From Agromyces sp. S2-1-8 (GTDB lineage Bacteria > Actinomycetota > Actinomycetes > Actinomycetales > Microbacteriaceae): 64,000 nt of DNA. Under the pieces are notes generated by a model that ran no database searches, had not been told where the DNA came from, and worked only from the letters and a program-made list of their open reading frames with translations. This document shows positions 42,369-51,547 of the stretch, piece after piece. The DNA lies in NCBI RefSeq assembly GCF_021129215.1, contig NZ_JAJOLP010000001.1:1364001-1428000 (forward strand), written 5' to 3'. Position numbers and translations under genes: made by a program. How positions within the stretch are numbered: the first letter of the stretch is position 1; every line of letters begins with the position of its first letter.

Positions 42369-42503
42369 GCGGTCATCGTACGGCGACCGGCCGACACCGT
42401 GGGCTCGGCTCGTCGGCGCGAAGCCCTGCGCCGGCCGGGACGAAGTCCGATTCCCGCCGCCGGATCGAGCACCGCCGACCTCGAACGGGGTGAGGATGGA
42501 GAC

Positions 42504-43016
42504 ATGACCCGACGCCACGCCACGCTGACGACGGCGCTCGGCGAGCTGCTCGTCGTCGCCGACGGCGACGCGCTCGCGGGCATCTACTTCCCGGGGCACT
42601 GGCATCCGCCGACCGCGGGCACGATCGGCGTCGAGGTGTCCGCGCGCGACGACGCGCTCATCGCACGGCTCGGCGTCGAGCTCGACGAGTACCTCACCGG
42701 CGCCCGCACCGAGTTCGACCTGCCGACGGCGCCCGACGGCGACGAGTTCCAGCACGCCGTCTGGGGCATGCTCCGCGGCATCCCGCTCGGCACGACGGTG
42801 ACCTACGGCGAGCTCGCCGAGCGCCTCGGCGATCGCAACCTCGCCCGGCGGGTCGGGGGCGCCGTCGGGCGCAATCCGCTCAGCATCATCGTGCCGTGCC
42901 ACCGGGTGGTCGGCGCCGACGGATCGCTCACGGGCTACGCCGGCGGCCTCGAGCGCAAGAGGTTCCTGCTCGAGCTCGAGGGCGCGCCCGTCGTCGCGCA
43001 GGCGCGCCTCTTCTGA
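42504..43016 (+). CDS. ogt: Methylated-DNA-protein cysteine methyltransferase
   Basis: A 170-residue suicide DNA-repair protein that takes the methyl group from O6-methylguanine. The acceptor Cys is in IIVPCHRVV (near 132), preceded by the Asn hinge in VGRNPLS and the DNA-binding helix TTVTYGELAERLG. Length and N-terminal domain fit Ogt rather than Ada. ATG 42504 follows a GAGGATGGAG site. Confidence 0.93.
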   Translation: MTRRHATLTTALGELLVVADGDALAGIYFPGHWHPPTAGTIGVEVSARDDALIARLGVELDEYLTGARTEFDLPTAPDGDEFQHAVWGMLRGIPLGTTVTYGELAERLGDRNLARRVGGAVGRNPLSIIVPCHRVVGADGSLTGYAGGLERKRFLLELEGAPVVAQARLF

Positions 43017-43123
43017 GCTGAGCGCGGGAGCGGACGACCGCCGACGGGTGTCGGTGGATGCAGGCGACCCGGCGCCCCGGCGACCCGCTGACTCGGCACT
43101 CCGACATCCATCCGGCTTTTTCT

Positions 43124-43157
43124 GTTGCGGAATGCAACGCACGAGCGTAGCGTTGCA
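43124..43157. promoter_or_regulatory. Overlapping palindromes before the MarR gene
   Basis: GTTGCGGAATGCAAC (43124-43138) is a perfect 15-base palindrome. TGCAACGC (43133-43140) also pairs with GCGTTGCA (43150-43157) across 9 bases. The shared half-site TTGC/GCAA and the position 23 bases before the MarR start make this a probable autoregulatory operator. Confidence 0.7.
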
Positions 43158-43180
43158 TATGACAACAGAAGGAGCCGGGC

Positions 43181-43654
43181 ATGGTGAAGCGCACACCCCG
43201 CGACGAGCACGCCGCAGCGATCCTGCGCGAGCTCATCGTCATCACCCGGCGCGGCGTCGCCGACGCCCGCACCGCGCAGTTCAGCCTGAGCATGACAGAC
43301 CAGTCGATCCTCGGCTACATCGTCGACCACCCCCAGTGCCGCTCGACCGACATCGCCGAGGCGTTCCGCCTCAACCGCTCGACCGTGTCGCGCCAGCTCG
43401 CGGGCCTCACCCGCCTCGGCGTCGTGCGCGAGATCGCGGATGCCTCGGGCCGAGGCCGCCCGCTCGAACTCACCGACGCCGGCTGGTCCGCGTACCGCGA
43501 GGCGATCGCGCTCCTGCAGGGTGTCGTCGACCGTCACCTCGGTGACTGGAACGACGCCGAGGTCGCCCGCTTCGCGACCGACCTCACGCGGTTCAACGAC
43601 GCCGCGACCGACGGCGACCGGCCGAGGCATCCCCGAGACGAACGCGCCGGCTGA
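43181..43654 (+). CDS. MarR-family transcriptional regulator
   Basis: A 157-residue winged-helix regulator: DIAEAFRLNRSTVSRQLAGLTRLGVVREIADASGRGRPLELTDAG carries the recognition helix and the wing (about 58-103). AAGGAG precedes the ATG. It probably represses itself and the 3-hydroxyacyl-CoA dehydrogenase gene 45 bases downstream through the palindromes ahead of it. Confidence 0.9.
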   Translation: MVKRTPRDEHAAAILRELIVITRRGVADARTAQFSLSMTDQSILGYIVDHPQCRSTDIAEAFRLNRSTVSRQLAGLTRLGVVREIADASGRGRPLELTDAGWSAYREAIALLQGVVDRHLGDWNDAEVARFATDLTRFNDAATDGDRPRHPRDERAG

Positions 43655-43699
43655 GGCGCGCGAGGCCCCACGAGGGCACGACAGGAAGAAGGAATCATC

Positions 43700-44560
43700 A
43701 TGACCGCAGTGCAGCACGTGACCGTGCTCGGAACCGGAGTGCTCGGCTCGCAGATCGCGTACCAGACCGCGTACAGCGGCCTCGAGGTCGTCGCCTACGA
43801 CCTCGACGACGCCGCGCTCGCCGCGGCGAAGCAGCGCTTCGAGAAGCTCGCCGCGACGTACGTCGAGGAGGGCGTCGACGGCGCCGCCGACGGGAGGGCG
43901 CAGGCCGCGCTCTCTCGCATCACCCTCTCGGCCGACCTCGGCGAGGCGGTCGCGAACGCCGACCTCGTCATCGAGGCCGTGCCCGAGAGCATCGACATCA
44001 AGCGCTCGACCTACGAGAAGCTCGCCGCCGTCGCCCCCGAGCGCACGATCTTCGCGACGAACTCGTCGACGCTGCTGCCGAGCGCCATCGCCGACGCGAC
44101 CGGCCGCCCCGACCGGTTCCTCGCGCTGCACTTCGCGAACCGCATCTGGGCGCACAACACCGCCGAGATCATGGGAACCCCGGCGACCGACCCCGCCGTG
44201 TACCGCACGGTCGTCGAGTTCGCCGAGGCCATCGGCATGGTGCCGATCGAGATCAAGAAGGAGCAGCCGGGCTACGTGCTCAACTCGCTGCTCGTGCCGT
44301 TCCTCTCTGCGGCCGGCCAGCTGCTCGTCGACGGCGTCGCCGAGCCCGAGGCGATCGACGCGACCTGGCGCATCGGCACCGGCGCACCGATGGGTCCGTT
44401 CCAGATCTACGACATCGTCGGGCTCACGACGGCCTACAACATCTCGATGATGGGCGGGCCGAAGCAGCAGGAGTTCGCCGCGCTCATCAAGGAGCGCTAC
44501 ATCGACCAGGGCAAGCTCGGCGTCGCCACCGGCGAGGGCTTCTACCGCTACGGCGCCTGA
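43700..44560 (+). CDS. 3-hydroxyacyl-CoA dehydrogenase
   Basis: A 286-residue NAD-dependent enzyme: HVTVLGTGVLGSQIAYQTAYSG is the Rossmann N-terminus, with further segments ADLVIEAVPESIDIK, FATNSSTLLPSAIA and RFLALHFANRIW, where the catalytic His is in LHFANR (near 150, HFxNP-like with R). The C-terminal helical domain follows (GYVLNSLLVPFLSAAG). It oxidises 3-hydroxyacyl-CoA or a related hydroxy acid. Downstream of, and likely controlled by, the MarR gene. Confidence 0.9.
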   Translation: MTAVQHVTVLGTGVLGSQIAYQTAYSGLEVVAYDLDDAALAAAKQRFEKLAATYVEEGVDGAADGRAQAALSRITLSADLGEAVANADLVIEAVPESIDIKRSTYEKLAAVAPERTIFATNSSTLLPSAIADATGRPDRFLALHFANRIWAHNTAEIMGTPATDPAVYRTVVEFAEAIGMVPIEIKKEQPGYVLNSLLVPFLSAAGQLLVDGVAEPEAIDATWRIGTGAPMGPFQIYDIVGLTTAYNISMMGGPKQQEFAALIKERYIDQGKLGVATGEGFYRYGA

Positions 44561-44575
44561 GCCGGGTCACGGCGG

Positions 44576-44692
44576 GGTCGGGTCGGAGCGCAGCGACGTA
44601 TCGAGGCCTCTCGCGAGGTCTCGGTACGCTCCGCTGTTCGGCCACCGGTGGTCGCGAGGTCTCGATACCGGTCGCCCATCGACCACCGGGCG
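44576..44692. repeat. Cluster of degenerate dispersed repeats
   Basis: Three weak copies or part-copies in both orientations (GGGTCGGAGCGCAGCGACG, GGTCTCGGTACGCTCCG, GGTCTCGATACCGGTCGCCC) fill the 135-base gap between convergent genes. Confidence 0.65.
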
Positions 44693-44695
44693 GCG

Positions 44696-47600
44696 TCAGT
44701 CGAGCAGGTGCTCCAGCGCCCGGCCCATCCACTCGGCCCGGATGCCGGCATCGTCGATGCCCTCGAACCCGAACCCGGTCATGAGCGACCCCGGCGTCGC
44801 CACCACCGCGGCCTCGGGGAACCCGGCCGCCGTCGTGACGATGAAGTCGTTCGGGTTCGGTGCGCTCCCCTCGGGCGGCCCGGTGACCTCCCAGCCGCCG
44901 GTGTCGCCGCCCTCGAACGACGTCGTGCCCTCACCGGTCGACACCTCGATGTCGTCGACGAAGACGCCCAGCCCCTGCGTCGACCAGTCGCTGATGTACG
45001 CGATCGACACCTCGACCTGACCGCCCGCGAAGGCATCCAGGTCGACCGACCACTGCTGCCAGCCGCCGGAGTTGCCGGAAGCGGCCTGCCAGACGCCCGA
45101 CGTGCCGGTCGGTTCGCAGGTGCTCGCCGCCTCGTCGTAGGTCTGGTAGTGGTCGAGGTGCGGGTGCAGCTCGCGCCATCCGGCCGGGCAGCTCTCACCG
45201 ACGCTGTCCGACGTGCTTCCGCCCAGCTCGGGCAGCGTCGTCCAGTCGTCCTCGCCGGGAGTGTGCGCCTCGACGGCGACGTGGTCCCAGTCGGCCTCGG
45301 TGTCGTACGACGTCCAGAACGAGAGGTCGGCGCCGTCGGTGGGCACGTCGATCGTGCGCGTCAGCCGCTTGTACGACACGTCGGCGATCTGCGAGTACGC
45401 GTAGGCGTCACCGGTGTGCGGCTCGAACGGCCCGCCCGTGCGGTCCCAGCGGCCCGCGACCCAGCTCTCGAACTGCGGGTACTGCTGCGGGTCGAGGATG
45501 CCGCTCGTCGTGATGAACGAGTTGCTGTGATCCTGGTTCGGCGCGCTGTCGGTGCCGCTGAAGCCCCAGTCGAGGCCGGTGAACGGCGTGTCCACGCCGA
45601 GCACGTCGAGGAGTTCGCCCTCGTCCGTCGTGCCGGCGTCGTCGACCACGAGGTAGGCGCCGAGCCAGTACTGCAGCGTGTCGTTCGTGGCGTCGCCCGA
45701 CCCGCCGAGCGGCCGGCACCGGGGAAGGATGCCGTCGGCGGTCCGGCACTGCGCGTTCGCCGCGGTCGGGTCGTACAGCTGATCGGTGCCCGCGTACTGC
45801 GTGCCGGCGTACTTGCCGGTGTAGAGCACCTGACCGCCCTCGTTGAGGAAGTCGCGCACTTCGAGCGTGTTGTCGAGCGCCAGCCGCGAGGCGGTGCCGC
45901 CGGGCCACCCCGGTTCTCGGGTGATGACGTCGTCGCCCGTGTACCAGATGACGGCGTCGTAGTGCGAGAGCACTCCGAGGGCATCGGGCGCCGTGCGGCC
46001 GCGCGCATCGACGTCGTAGACGTCGTACCCCGTGCCGTTGGCCTCGAGCGCCTCCTCGTAGAAGTCGAGGTAGTTCGGTCCGCCCGCCTGCACGGGCGAG
46101 GCGCCCGTGTAGTCCTCGGCCGCGAGGACCAGCACGTCGTCGGTCGATTCCTCGACCGCCCGGTAGGTGAACGAGTCGCTCGTCTCGCCGCCGCCCTCGA
46201 ACCAGACGTCGACCTCGTCGCCCGGCTCGGTGCCGGTGACGAAGCCGCTCATGATGCGGTAATGCACGGCCGTCTTGCCGCCGTAGCGATCACCGCCGGT
46301 CCACTCCTCGGTCGTCGCGCTCACCGGATCGCCGCCGTTGATCGAGTACTTGAGCGTGATGTCGCCCAGGTCCCGCTTGGCGATGACGCGAACCTCCTGC
46401 GGGTCGCCGTACGAGTACTCGAAGGTGAAGTCCGCAAGCGGCAGGCCCGCCTTGTAGGTGTCGTCGCTCTCCAGGTAGAAGGGCTTCGTCTCGATGCCCA
46501 GGTGCGACACCGGGTCGTCGGGGTCGGCCGCGGACTTCGCGACATCGAGCGCGAACGGCAGCGCGCGCTCGAACTCGGCCTGGACCTGCGCCTCGTCGTC
46601 GGGGAACACGAACCCGCCACCGGTCGGGAGGCCCTCGCCGAGTTCGGGCGTCCACGCGAGGGTGCCCCGCTGGGCGTGCGCGAAGTCGGTCGTCTCGCCG
46701 TTGGTCACGTAGAGCACGTCCGACGACAGTCCCGGCTCGAAGTCGGGGATCGCCGGGTCGTCGAGGTTGCCCGAGAGCGCGTAATAGATCGGGTCGTCGG
46801 CGGTCGGGGTGCCGGTCTGCCAGCCCTCCGCGTACAGCAGCCACTGCCCGTAGGAGTGGTAGTTGACCTGGAACGAGAAGTCGGCGCGATCGAGCAGGGC
46901 CATCATCGCCTGCGTCTCGGGCTCGGACCCCGCCGACGGGCCGCGGTACGTGTCGCTCGAGATCTGCGACGACGACCCCTCCTCGTCGTACCCGAAGTGC
47001 TCGGGGTAGTTGCGGTTGGGGTCGACGCCGTCGGCGCGCGTGATCTGGCCGTCGCCGTCGTTGTCGCGCAGGTTCTTGCGCCACAGCCGCTCGTGGTCGA
47101 ACGTGTACTGGTAGCCGTCGGGGTTGGCCACGACGAGGAACCAGAACTCGTTCTGCCTGAGCAGGTTCTTGATCTCCTGGTCGCCGCTCCTCCACCCGTC
47201 GACGAAGTGGTGCAGCAGGCGGCGGTTGACCTCGGTCGAGATCCACTCGCGGGCGTGCTGGGTCGAGCTGTAGAGCACCGCCGGCCGCGCGCCGTCGGGC
47301 GTCGCCTTCGCCGCCTGGGTGACCTTCATGGCGATGAGCTCGCGACCCTCGTAGGTGTGCCCGAGCACCTCGAGCTTCACCACGTTCGGGTTCTTCTTCG
47401 CGAGTGAGTACAGCTCGTCGCGGATGCCTCCCGGTTCGTCCCACGACCGGAACACGTCGTAGCCCGCGGCGGCCTGCTCTTCGGCGAGCTGACGGGCCGA
47501 CTTGCCGTCCTTGTTCTTCTTGACGGCGACGTCGAGGCCGCGGGCCTTGAGGGCCTTCGCCTCGCCGGGCGTGAGCACCAGGTCGATGCTGACCCCCGAC

Positions 47601-47803
47601 TCGGTCACCGTGCTGTTGGCGACGTCGAAGCCGGCCGCGGCGATGTCGGCGGCTTGATCGCCGGTGACCTCCGCCGTGTACATGTCGAGGGCGCCGTCGT
47701 TCTCGGCGGCGCCCGCGCCGACGGGACTCAGCATCGTGAACGTCAGCGCGAGTGCGGCGGCGATGAAGACGGCGCGATTGCGTATGGAGCGATTTCCAGC
47801 CAT
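44696..47803 (-). CDS. Secreted M14 zinc carboxypeptidase, large multidomain
   Basis: A 1035-residue exported protein. A signal peptide (FIAAALALTFTMLSPVGAGA) is followed by an N-terminal prodomain-like region. An M14 domain spans about 120-440: zinc ligands in STQHAREWIS (H..E), NPDGYQYTF, DPNRNYPEHFG, third ligand His in VNYHSYGQW and catalytic Glu in WTPELGEG. Beyond it are an Ig-like region and a long C-terminal part with an 'immune inhibitor A'-like segment (WTSYDTEADWDHVAVEAHT, FVDDIEV). ATG 47803 (MAGNRSIRN) has an AAGGAG site. It digests extracellular peptides. Confidence 0.88.
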   Translation of the reverse strand: MAGNRSIRNRAVFIAAALALTFTMLSPVGAGAAENDGALDMYTAEVTGDQAADIAAAGFDVANSTVTESGVSIDLVLTPGEAKALKARGLDVAVKKNKDGKSARQLAEEQAAAGYDVFRSWDEPGGIRDELYSLAKKNPNVVKLEVLGHTYEGRELIAMKVTQAAKATPDGARPAVLYSSTQHAREWISTEVNRRLLHHFVDGWRSGDQEIKNLLRQNEFWFLVVANPDGYQYTFDHERLWRKNLRDNDGDGQITRADGVDPNRNYPEHFGYDEEGSSSQISSDTYRGPSAGSEPETQAMMALLDRADFSFQVNYHSYGQWLLYAEGWQTGTPTADDPIYYALSGNLDDPAIPDFEPGLSSDVLYVTNGETTDFAHAQRGTLAWTPELGEGLPTGGGFVFPDDEAQVQAEFERALPFALDVAKSAADPDDPVSHLGIETKPFYLESDDTYKAGLPLADFTFEYSYGDPQEVRVIAKRDLGDITLKYSINGGDPVSATTEEWTGGDRYGGKTAVHYRIMSGFVTGTEPGDEVDVWFEGGGETSDSFTYRAVEESTDDVLVLAAEDYTGASPVQAGGPNYLDFYEEALEANGTGYDVYDVDARGRTAPDALGVLSHYDAVIWYTGDDVITREPGWPGGTASRLALDNTLEVRDFLNEGGQVLYTGKYAGTQYAGTDQLYDPTAANAQCRTADGILPRCRPLGGSGDATNDTLQYWLGAYLVVDDAGTTDEGELLDVLGVDTPFTGLDWGFSGTDSAPNQDHSNSFITTSGILDPQQYPQFESWVAGRWDRTGGPFEPHTGDAYAYSQIADVSYKRLTRTIDVPTDGADLSFWTSYDTEADWDHVAVEAHTPGEDDWTTLPELGGSTSDSVGESCPAGWRELHPHLDHYQTYDEAASTCEPTGTSGVWQAASGNSGGWQQWSVDLDAFAGGQVEVSIAYISDWSTQGLGVFVDDIEVSTGEGTTSFEGGDTGGWEVTGPPEGSAPNPNDFIVTTAAGFPEAAVVATPGSLMTGFGFEGIDDAGIRAEWMGRALEHLLD

Positions 47804-47998
47804 GAGCGGACTCCTTCGGCCCGTCTCCGGCCCAGGGCGGATGGTGACGACATCGTCGTGCGACCCCATGTACGTCACGCCTCTGGCGCTCGCTGCGGAC
47901 CCTACGGGATAGCCTCCCGTGACCACGGGCGCGTGTCAACCCGGTTCTGAGGATTGCTCGCGATGAGTCGAGCGGATGTCGCGAGCTCGGCCGCGAGC

Positions 47999-48051
47999 GC
48001 GAAGCTCAGCCGCGATCGCGAAGCTCAGCCGCGATCGCGATCGCGATCGCG
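47999..48051. repeat. Tandem 19-bp units and GATCGC microsatellite
   Basis: Two identical 19-base units (GCGAAGCTCAGCCGCGATC) at 47999-48017 and 48018-48036, then a GCGATC run to about 48051. The run lies across the stop codon of the MFS gene and encodes its RDRDRD tail. The remaining gap 47804-47998 shows no gene. Confidence 0.8.
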
Positions 48052-49368
48052 CCGCCGTGGTCGCGGCTCGTCGAGTCCCATCCGCACGCGGGTGCGCCGG
48101 CGCTCGACGATGATGAACACCGAGCCGAGGATCCAGAGCGGCATCTGCGTGAGGAACGCGATGCGGAACGCCTCGAGCGTGTACGTCTCGGGCGTTCCGG
48201 CGCCCTGCAGGTCCATCGCGAGGCCGATCAGGAAGATCGCGATGAGGCCCGCGATGAACCCGCCGCCGTTGACGATGCCCGTCGCCGTGCTGAGCCGGTG
48301 GCTCGGATTGTGCGTGCGAGCGTGGTCGAACGCGATCATCGATGCCGGGCCGCCGGTCGCGAGCGCGAGCGCGAGCAGGAACAGCAGCCAGACCGGCGCC
48401 GGTCCGGGCCACACGATCACGATGAGCCACGCCACCGCCTGGATCGCGATCGTCGGCAGCACGAGCATGCGCGATCGGCGCAGCGGGTGCCGGCTCGAGA
48501 GCGCCCCCATGACGGGCCCGACGAGCATGCCGAACACGACGAACGCGCTCACCACGAGCGATGCCGTCGCGGGCGAGAGCCCTTCGCCCGCGGTCAGGAA
48601 CGGGAACCCCCACAGCATCACGAACGCCGTGCCCGCGAACGGGGTCGTGAAGTGCGACCAGAAGGCGAGCCTCGTTCCGGGGTGCCCCCACGACTCGCGG
48701 AAGCCCTGCCGGAGGTCGGCCGACGAGCGCACGACGGCGATCGCCCCGGTCTCGGTGTTGACCGAGACGTCGGCGTCGCTCGTCGGCGGGTGGTTGCGGA
48801 TGATCGCGAACGTCAGCACCGCGAACAGGGCCCCGAGGCCGGCGAGGCTGCCGAATGCGACCGTCCAGCTCGTGGCGTGCAGCAGCGCCGCCATCGGCAG
48901 CAGGGCGAGCAGCTGGCCGGTCTGGCCGACGATGCCCGTCATCTGCACGACGAACGGCGCACGCTGCTGCGGGAACCAGGTCGCCACGACGCGCAGCACG
49001 CTCGGGAAGACGGCCGCATCGCCCGCGCCGAGCAGCACGCGGGCGAGGATCGCCGTGCCGACGTCGGTCGAGACCGCCATGACGAGCTGGCCGACCGCCA
49101 TGAGCACCATGCCGGCGGTGACGATCGGACGGGCGCCGAACCGGTCGAGCAGCAGCCCGACGGGAATCTGCATGCCGCCGTAGACGAAGAGCTGGATGAC
49201 CGCGAACATCGACAGCGTCGAGGCATCCGCGTCGAACCTCAGGGCCGCATCGGAGCCGACGGCGCCGAGCGAGGTGCGGTTCGTCACCGAGACGACGTAG
49301 GCGGCGACGCCGACCCCCCAGACCAGCCAGAGCCGCCACGGGCGCACGGGCTGGGGGAGGATCGTCAC
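48025..49368 (-). CDS. MFS transporter
   Basis: A 447-residue membrane protein with about 12 helices. The MFS loop motif GLLLDRFGARPIVTAG sits between helices 2 and 3, and a long acidic/polar central loop at about 195-230. The layout resembles nitrate/sugar-phosphate or ACS-type MFS members (LGAGDAAVFPSVLRVVATWFP is typical of that group). GTG start. The C-terminus is a charged DRDRDRG run encoded by a microsatellite, so its length may vary between strains. Substrate unknown. Confidence 0.85.
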   Translation of the reverse strand: MTILPQPVRPWRLWLVWGVGVAAYVVSVTNRTSLGAVGSDAALRFDADASTLSMFAVIQLFVYGGMQIPVGLLLDRFGARPIVTAGMVLMAVGQLVMAVSTDVGTAILARVLLGAGDAAVFPSVLRVVATWFPQQRAPFVVQMTGIVGQTGQLLALLPMAALLHATSWTVAFGSLAGLGALFAVLTFAIIRNHPPTSDADVSVNTETGAIAVVRSSADLRQGFRESWGHPGTRLAFWSHFTTPFAGTAFVMLWGFPFLTAGEGLSPATASLVVSAFVVFGMLVGPVMGALSSRHPLRRSRMLVLPTIAIQAVAWLIVIVWPGPAPVWLLFLLALALATGGPASMIAFDHARTHNPSHRLSTATGIVNGGGFIAGLIAIFLIGLAMDLQGAGTPETYTLEAFRIAFLTQMPLWILGSVFIIVERRRTRVRMGLDEPRPRRRDRDRDRG

Positions 49369-49459
49369 CGATCCATTCTCCCCCCGGCGGCTCCGGGGCC
49401 GAAAACGCGATGAGCGGATGCCCCGCAGGGCACCCGCTCACGCGTCACGAACCGTGCGA

Positions 49460-51547
49460 CTACTCGCTCGCCTCGACGATCTCCTCCTCCATGCCCTTCA
49501 GCAGGCGGGACTCGGGTTCGGCGTCGGCCGAGGTCACGACCGTGCCGTCACCGAGCGCCTCTTCGGCGTCGATGTCGGATGCGGCCTGCTCGAACTGCGA
49601 GTTGTAGAGGCGGTAGTACGCGCCCTTCGCGGCGATGAGCTGCTCGTGGTCGCCCTGCTCGACGATGTCGCCGTGCTCCATCACGAGGATGAGGTCGGCG
49701 TCGCGGATCGTCGAGAGACGGTGCGCGATCACGAACGAGGTACGACCCTCGCGGAGCGCCGCCATCGCATGCTGCAGCAGCAGCTCGGTGCGAGTGTCGA
49801 CCGAGCTCGTCGCCTCGTCGAGGATGAGCACGCTCGGCTGCGCCACGAACGCGCGCGCGATCGTGATGAGCTGCTTCTCACCCGCCGACACGTTCGAGGC
49901 GTCCTCGTCGAGCACGGTGTCGTACCCGTCGGGCAGCGAGTGCACGAACCGGTCGACGTACGTCGCCCGCGCGGCGGCGGTGATCTCGCCGTCGGTGGCG
50001 TCGGCGCGTCCGTAGCGGATGTTCTCGCGGATCGATCCGGCGAACAGCCACGGGTCCTGCAGCACCATGCCGGTCTTCGCCCGGACGTCGTGCCGGGTGA
50101 GTTCGGCGATGTCCTGCCCGTTGAGCAGGATGCGCCCAGAGTTCAGCTCGTAGAACCGCATGATGAGGTTCACGAGCGTCGTCTTGCCGGCGCCCGTCGG
50201 GCCGACGATCGCGACCGTCTGCCCGGGCTCGACCCGGAACGACAGGTCCTTGATGAGCGGGCGGTCGGGGTGGTACGAGAACGCGACGTGGTCGAACACG
50301 ATCGTGCCGTCACCGTCGACCGGAGCCGGGGCGTTCGCCGCGTCGGCCTCCTGCTCGTCGGCGTCGAGCAGCTCGAAGACGCGCTCGGCCGAGGCCGTGC
50401 CCGACTGCACCACCGCGGCCATGCCGCCGAGCTGCGACAGGGGCTGCGAGAACTGCTGCGAGTACTGGATGAACGCCTGCACGTCGCCGAGTCGCAGCGA
50501 GCCGCTCGCGACCATGATGCCGCCGAGCACGGCGATGCCGACGTACTGCAGGTTTCCGATGAAGGTCATCGCGGGCATCATGATGTTCGACAGGAACTGC
50601 GCCTTGAACGAGGCCTCGTACAGCTCCTGGTTCTCGGCCTTGAACGCCTCGCGGCTCGCCGCCTCGCGACCGTAGACCTTGACGAGTGCGTGGCCGGAGA
50701 ACGACTCCTCGACCCGGGCGTTGAGCCGGCCGACCTTGCGCCACTGGGTGCCGAAGGCCTTCTGCGACTTCGGACCGATGACGCCGAAGATCACGCCCAT
50801 GAGCGGCAGCGAGACGAGCGCCACGAGCGAGAGCTGCCACGAGATCGAGAACATCATGACGAGCACGCCGATGACGGTGAGCACGTTGGTGAGCGCGCTC
50901 GACAGCGACTGCTGCATCGTCTGCGTGATGTTGTCGATGTCGTTCGTGACTCGCGAGATCAGCTCGCCGCGCTGCACCTTGTCGAAGTAGCTGAGCGGCA
51001 GCCGGTTGACCTTCGCCTCGACGTCTTCGCGCAGCTTCCACATCGCGCGCACCATGATCACGTTCACGACGTAGCCCTGGATCCACATGAGGATCGACGA
51101 CGCGATGTAGAGGAACAGCACGAGGATGACGACCTGGCTGAGCGCGACGAAGTCGATGCCCTCGCCGGGCACGAGGTTCATCGCCTGCACCATGTTCGCC
51201 TGGTCGGTCTGGCCGGCGGCCTCGAGCTGGTCGACGACCTGCTCCTTCGTGACGCCGGGCGGCATCTGCGCCGAGATGAAGCCCTCGAAGATGAGGTTCG
51301 TCGCCTCGGCGAGCACCTTCGGCGCCCAGACCGTCATCACGACGCCGATGGCGCCGAGCACCGAGGCGACCGTGAACCCGAAGGCGTGCGGCTTCAGCAG
51401 GCCGAGCAGTCGGCCGAACGACTGGCGGAAGTTCGCGGCCTTGCCGGGCGCGACACCGCCGCTCCAGTCGTCGGCGCTGATGCGGGCCTGTTCGGCCATC
51501 TCGAGTTCGAGCTGGTCTTCTTCTGACAGCGGGGTCGGGCTGGTCAT
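49460..51547 (-). CDS. ABC exporter half, canonical Walker B / degenerate signature
   Basis: A 695-residue fused permease-ATPase: six membrane helices (about 55-390, with a long loop after helix 1) and an ATPase domain. Walker A is GPTGAGKTT, Walker B VLILDEATSSVD with the catalytic Glu, H-loop IAHRLST. Its signature motif is VSAGEKQL rather than SGGQ. It would pair with the gene at 51544, which has the opposite set of changes, making a TM287/288-type heterodimer. ATG overlaps the partner's stop by 4 bases. The C-terminal 40 residues are acidic. Confidence 0.92.
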   Translation of the reverse strand: MTSPTPLSEEDQLELEMAEQARISADDWSGGVAPGKAANFRQSFGRLLGLLKPHAFGFTVASVLGAIGVVMTVWAPKVLAEATNLIFEGFISAQMPPGVTKEQVVDQLEAAGQTDQANMVQAMNLVPGEGIDFVALSQVVILVLFLYIASSILMWIQGYVVNVIMVRAMWKLREDVEAKVNRLPLSYFDKVQRGELISRVTNDIDNITQTMQQSLSSALTNVLTVIGVLVMMFSISWQLSLVALVSLPLMGVIFGVIGPKSQKAFGTQWRKVGRLNARVEESFSGHALVKVYGREAASREAFKAENQELYEASFKAQFLSNIMMPAMTFIGNLQYVGIAVLGGIMVASGSLRLGDVQAFIQYSQQFSQPLSQLGGMAAVVQSGTASAERVFELLDADEQEADAANAPAPVDGDGTIVFDHVAFSYHPDRPLIKDLSFRVEPGQTVAIVGPTGAGKTTLVNLIMRFYELNSGRILLNGQDIAELTRHDVRAKTGMVLQDPWLFAGSIRENIRYGRADATDGEITAAARATYVDRFVHSLPDGYDTVLDEDASNVSAGEKQLITIARAFVAQPSVLILDEATSSVDTRTELLLQHAMAALREGRTSFVIAHRLSTIRDADLILVMEHGDIVEQGDHEQLIAAKGAYYRLYNSQFEQAASDIDAEEALGDGTVVTSADAEPESRLLKGMEEEIVEASE

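Noticed and set aside
44696-47803. Collagenase/immune-inhibitor A (M6) protease
   Set aside because: The zinc site is M14-type (HAREW ... NYHSYG ... ELGEG); only the C-terminal accessory part resembles immune inhibitor A.
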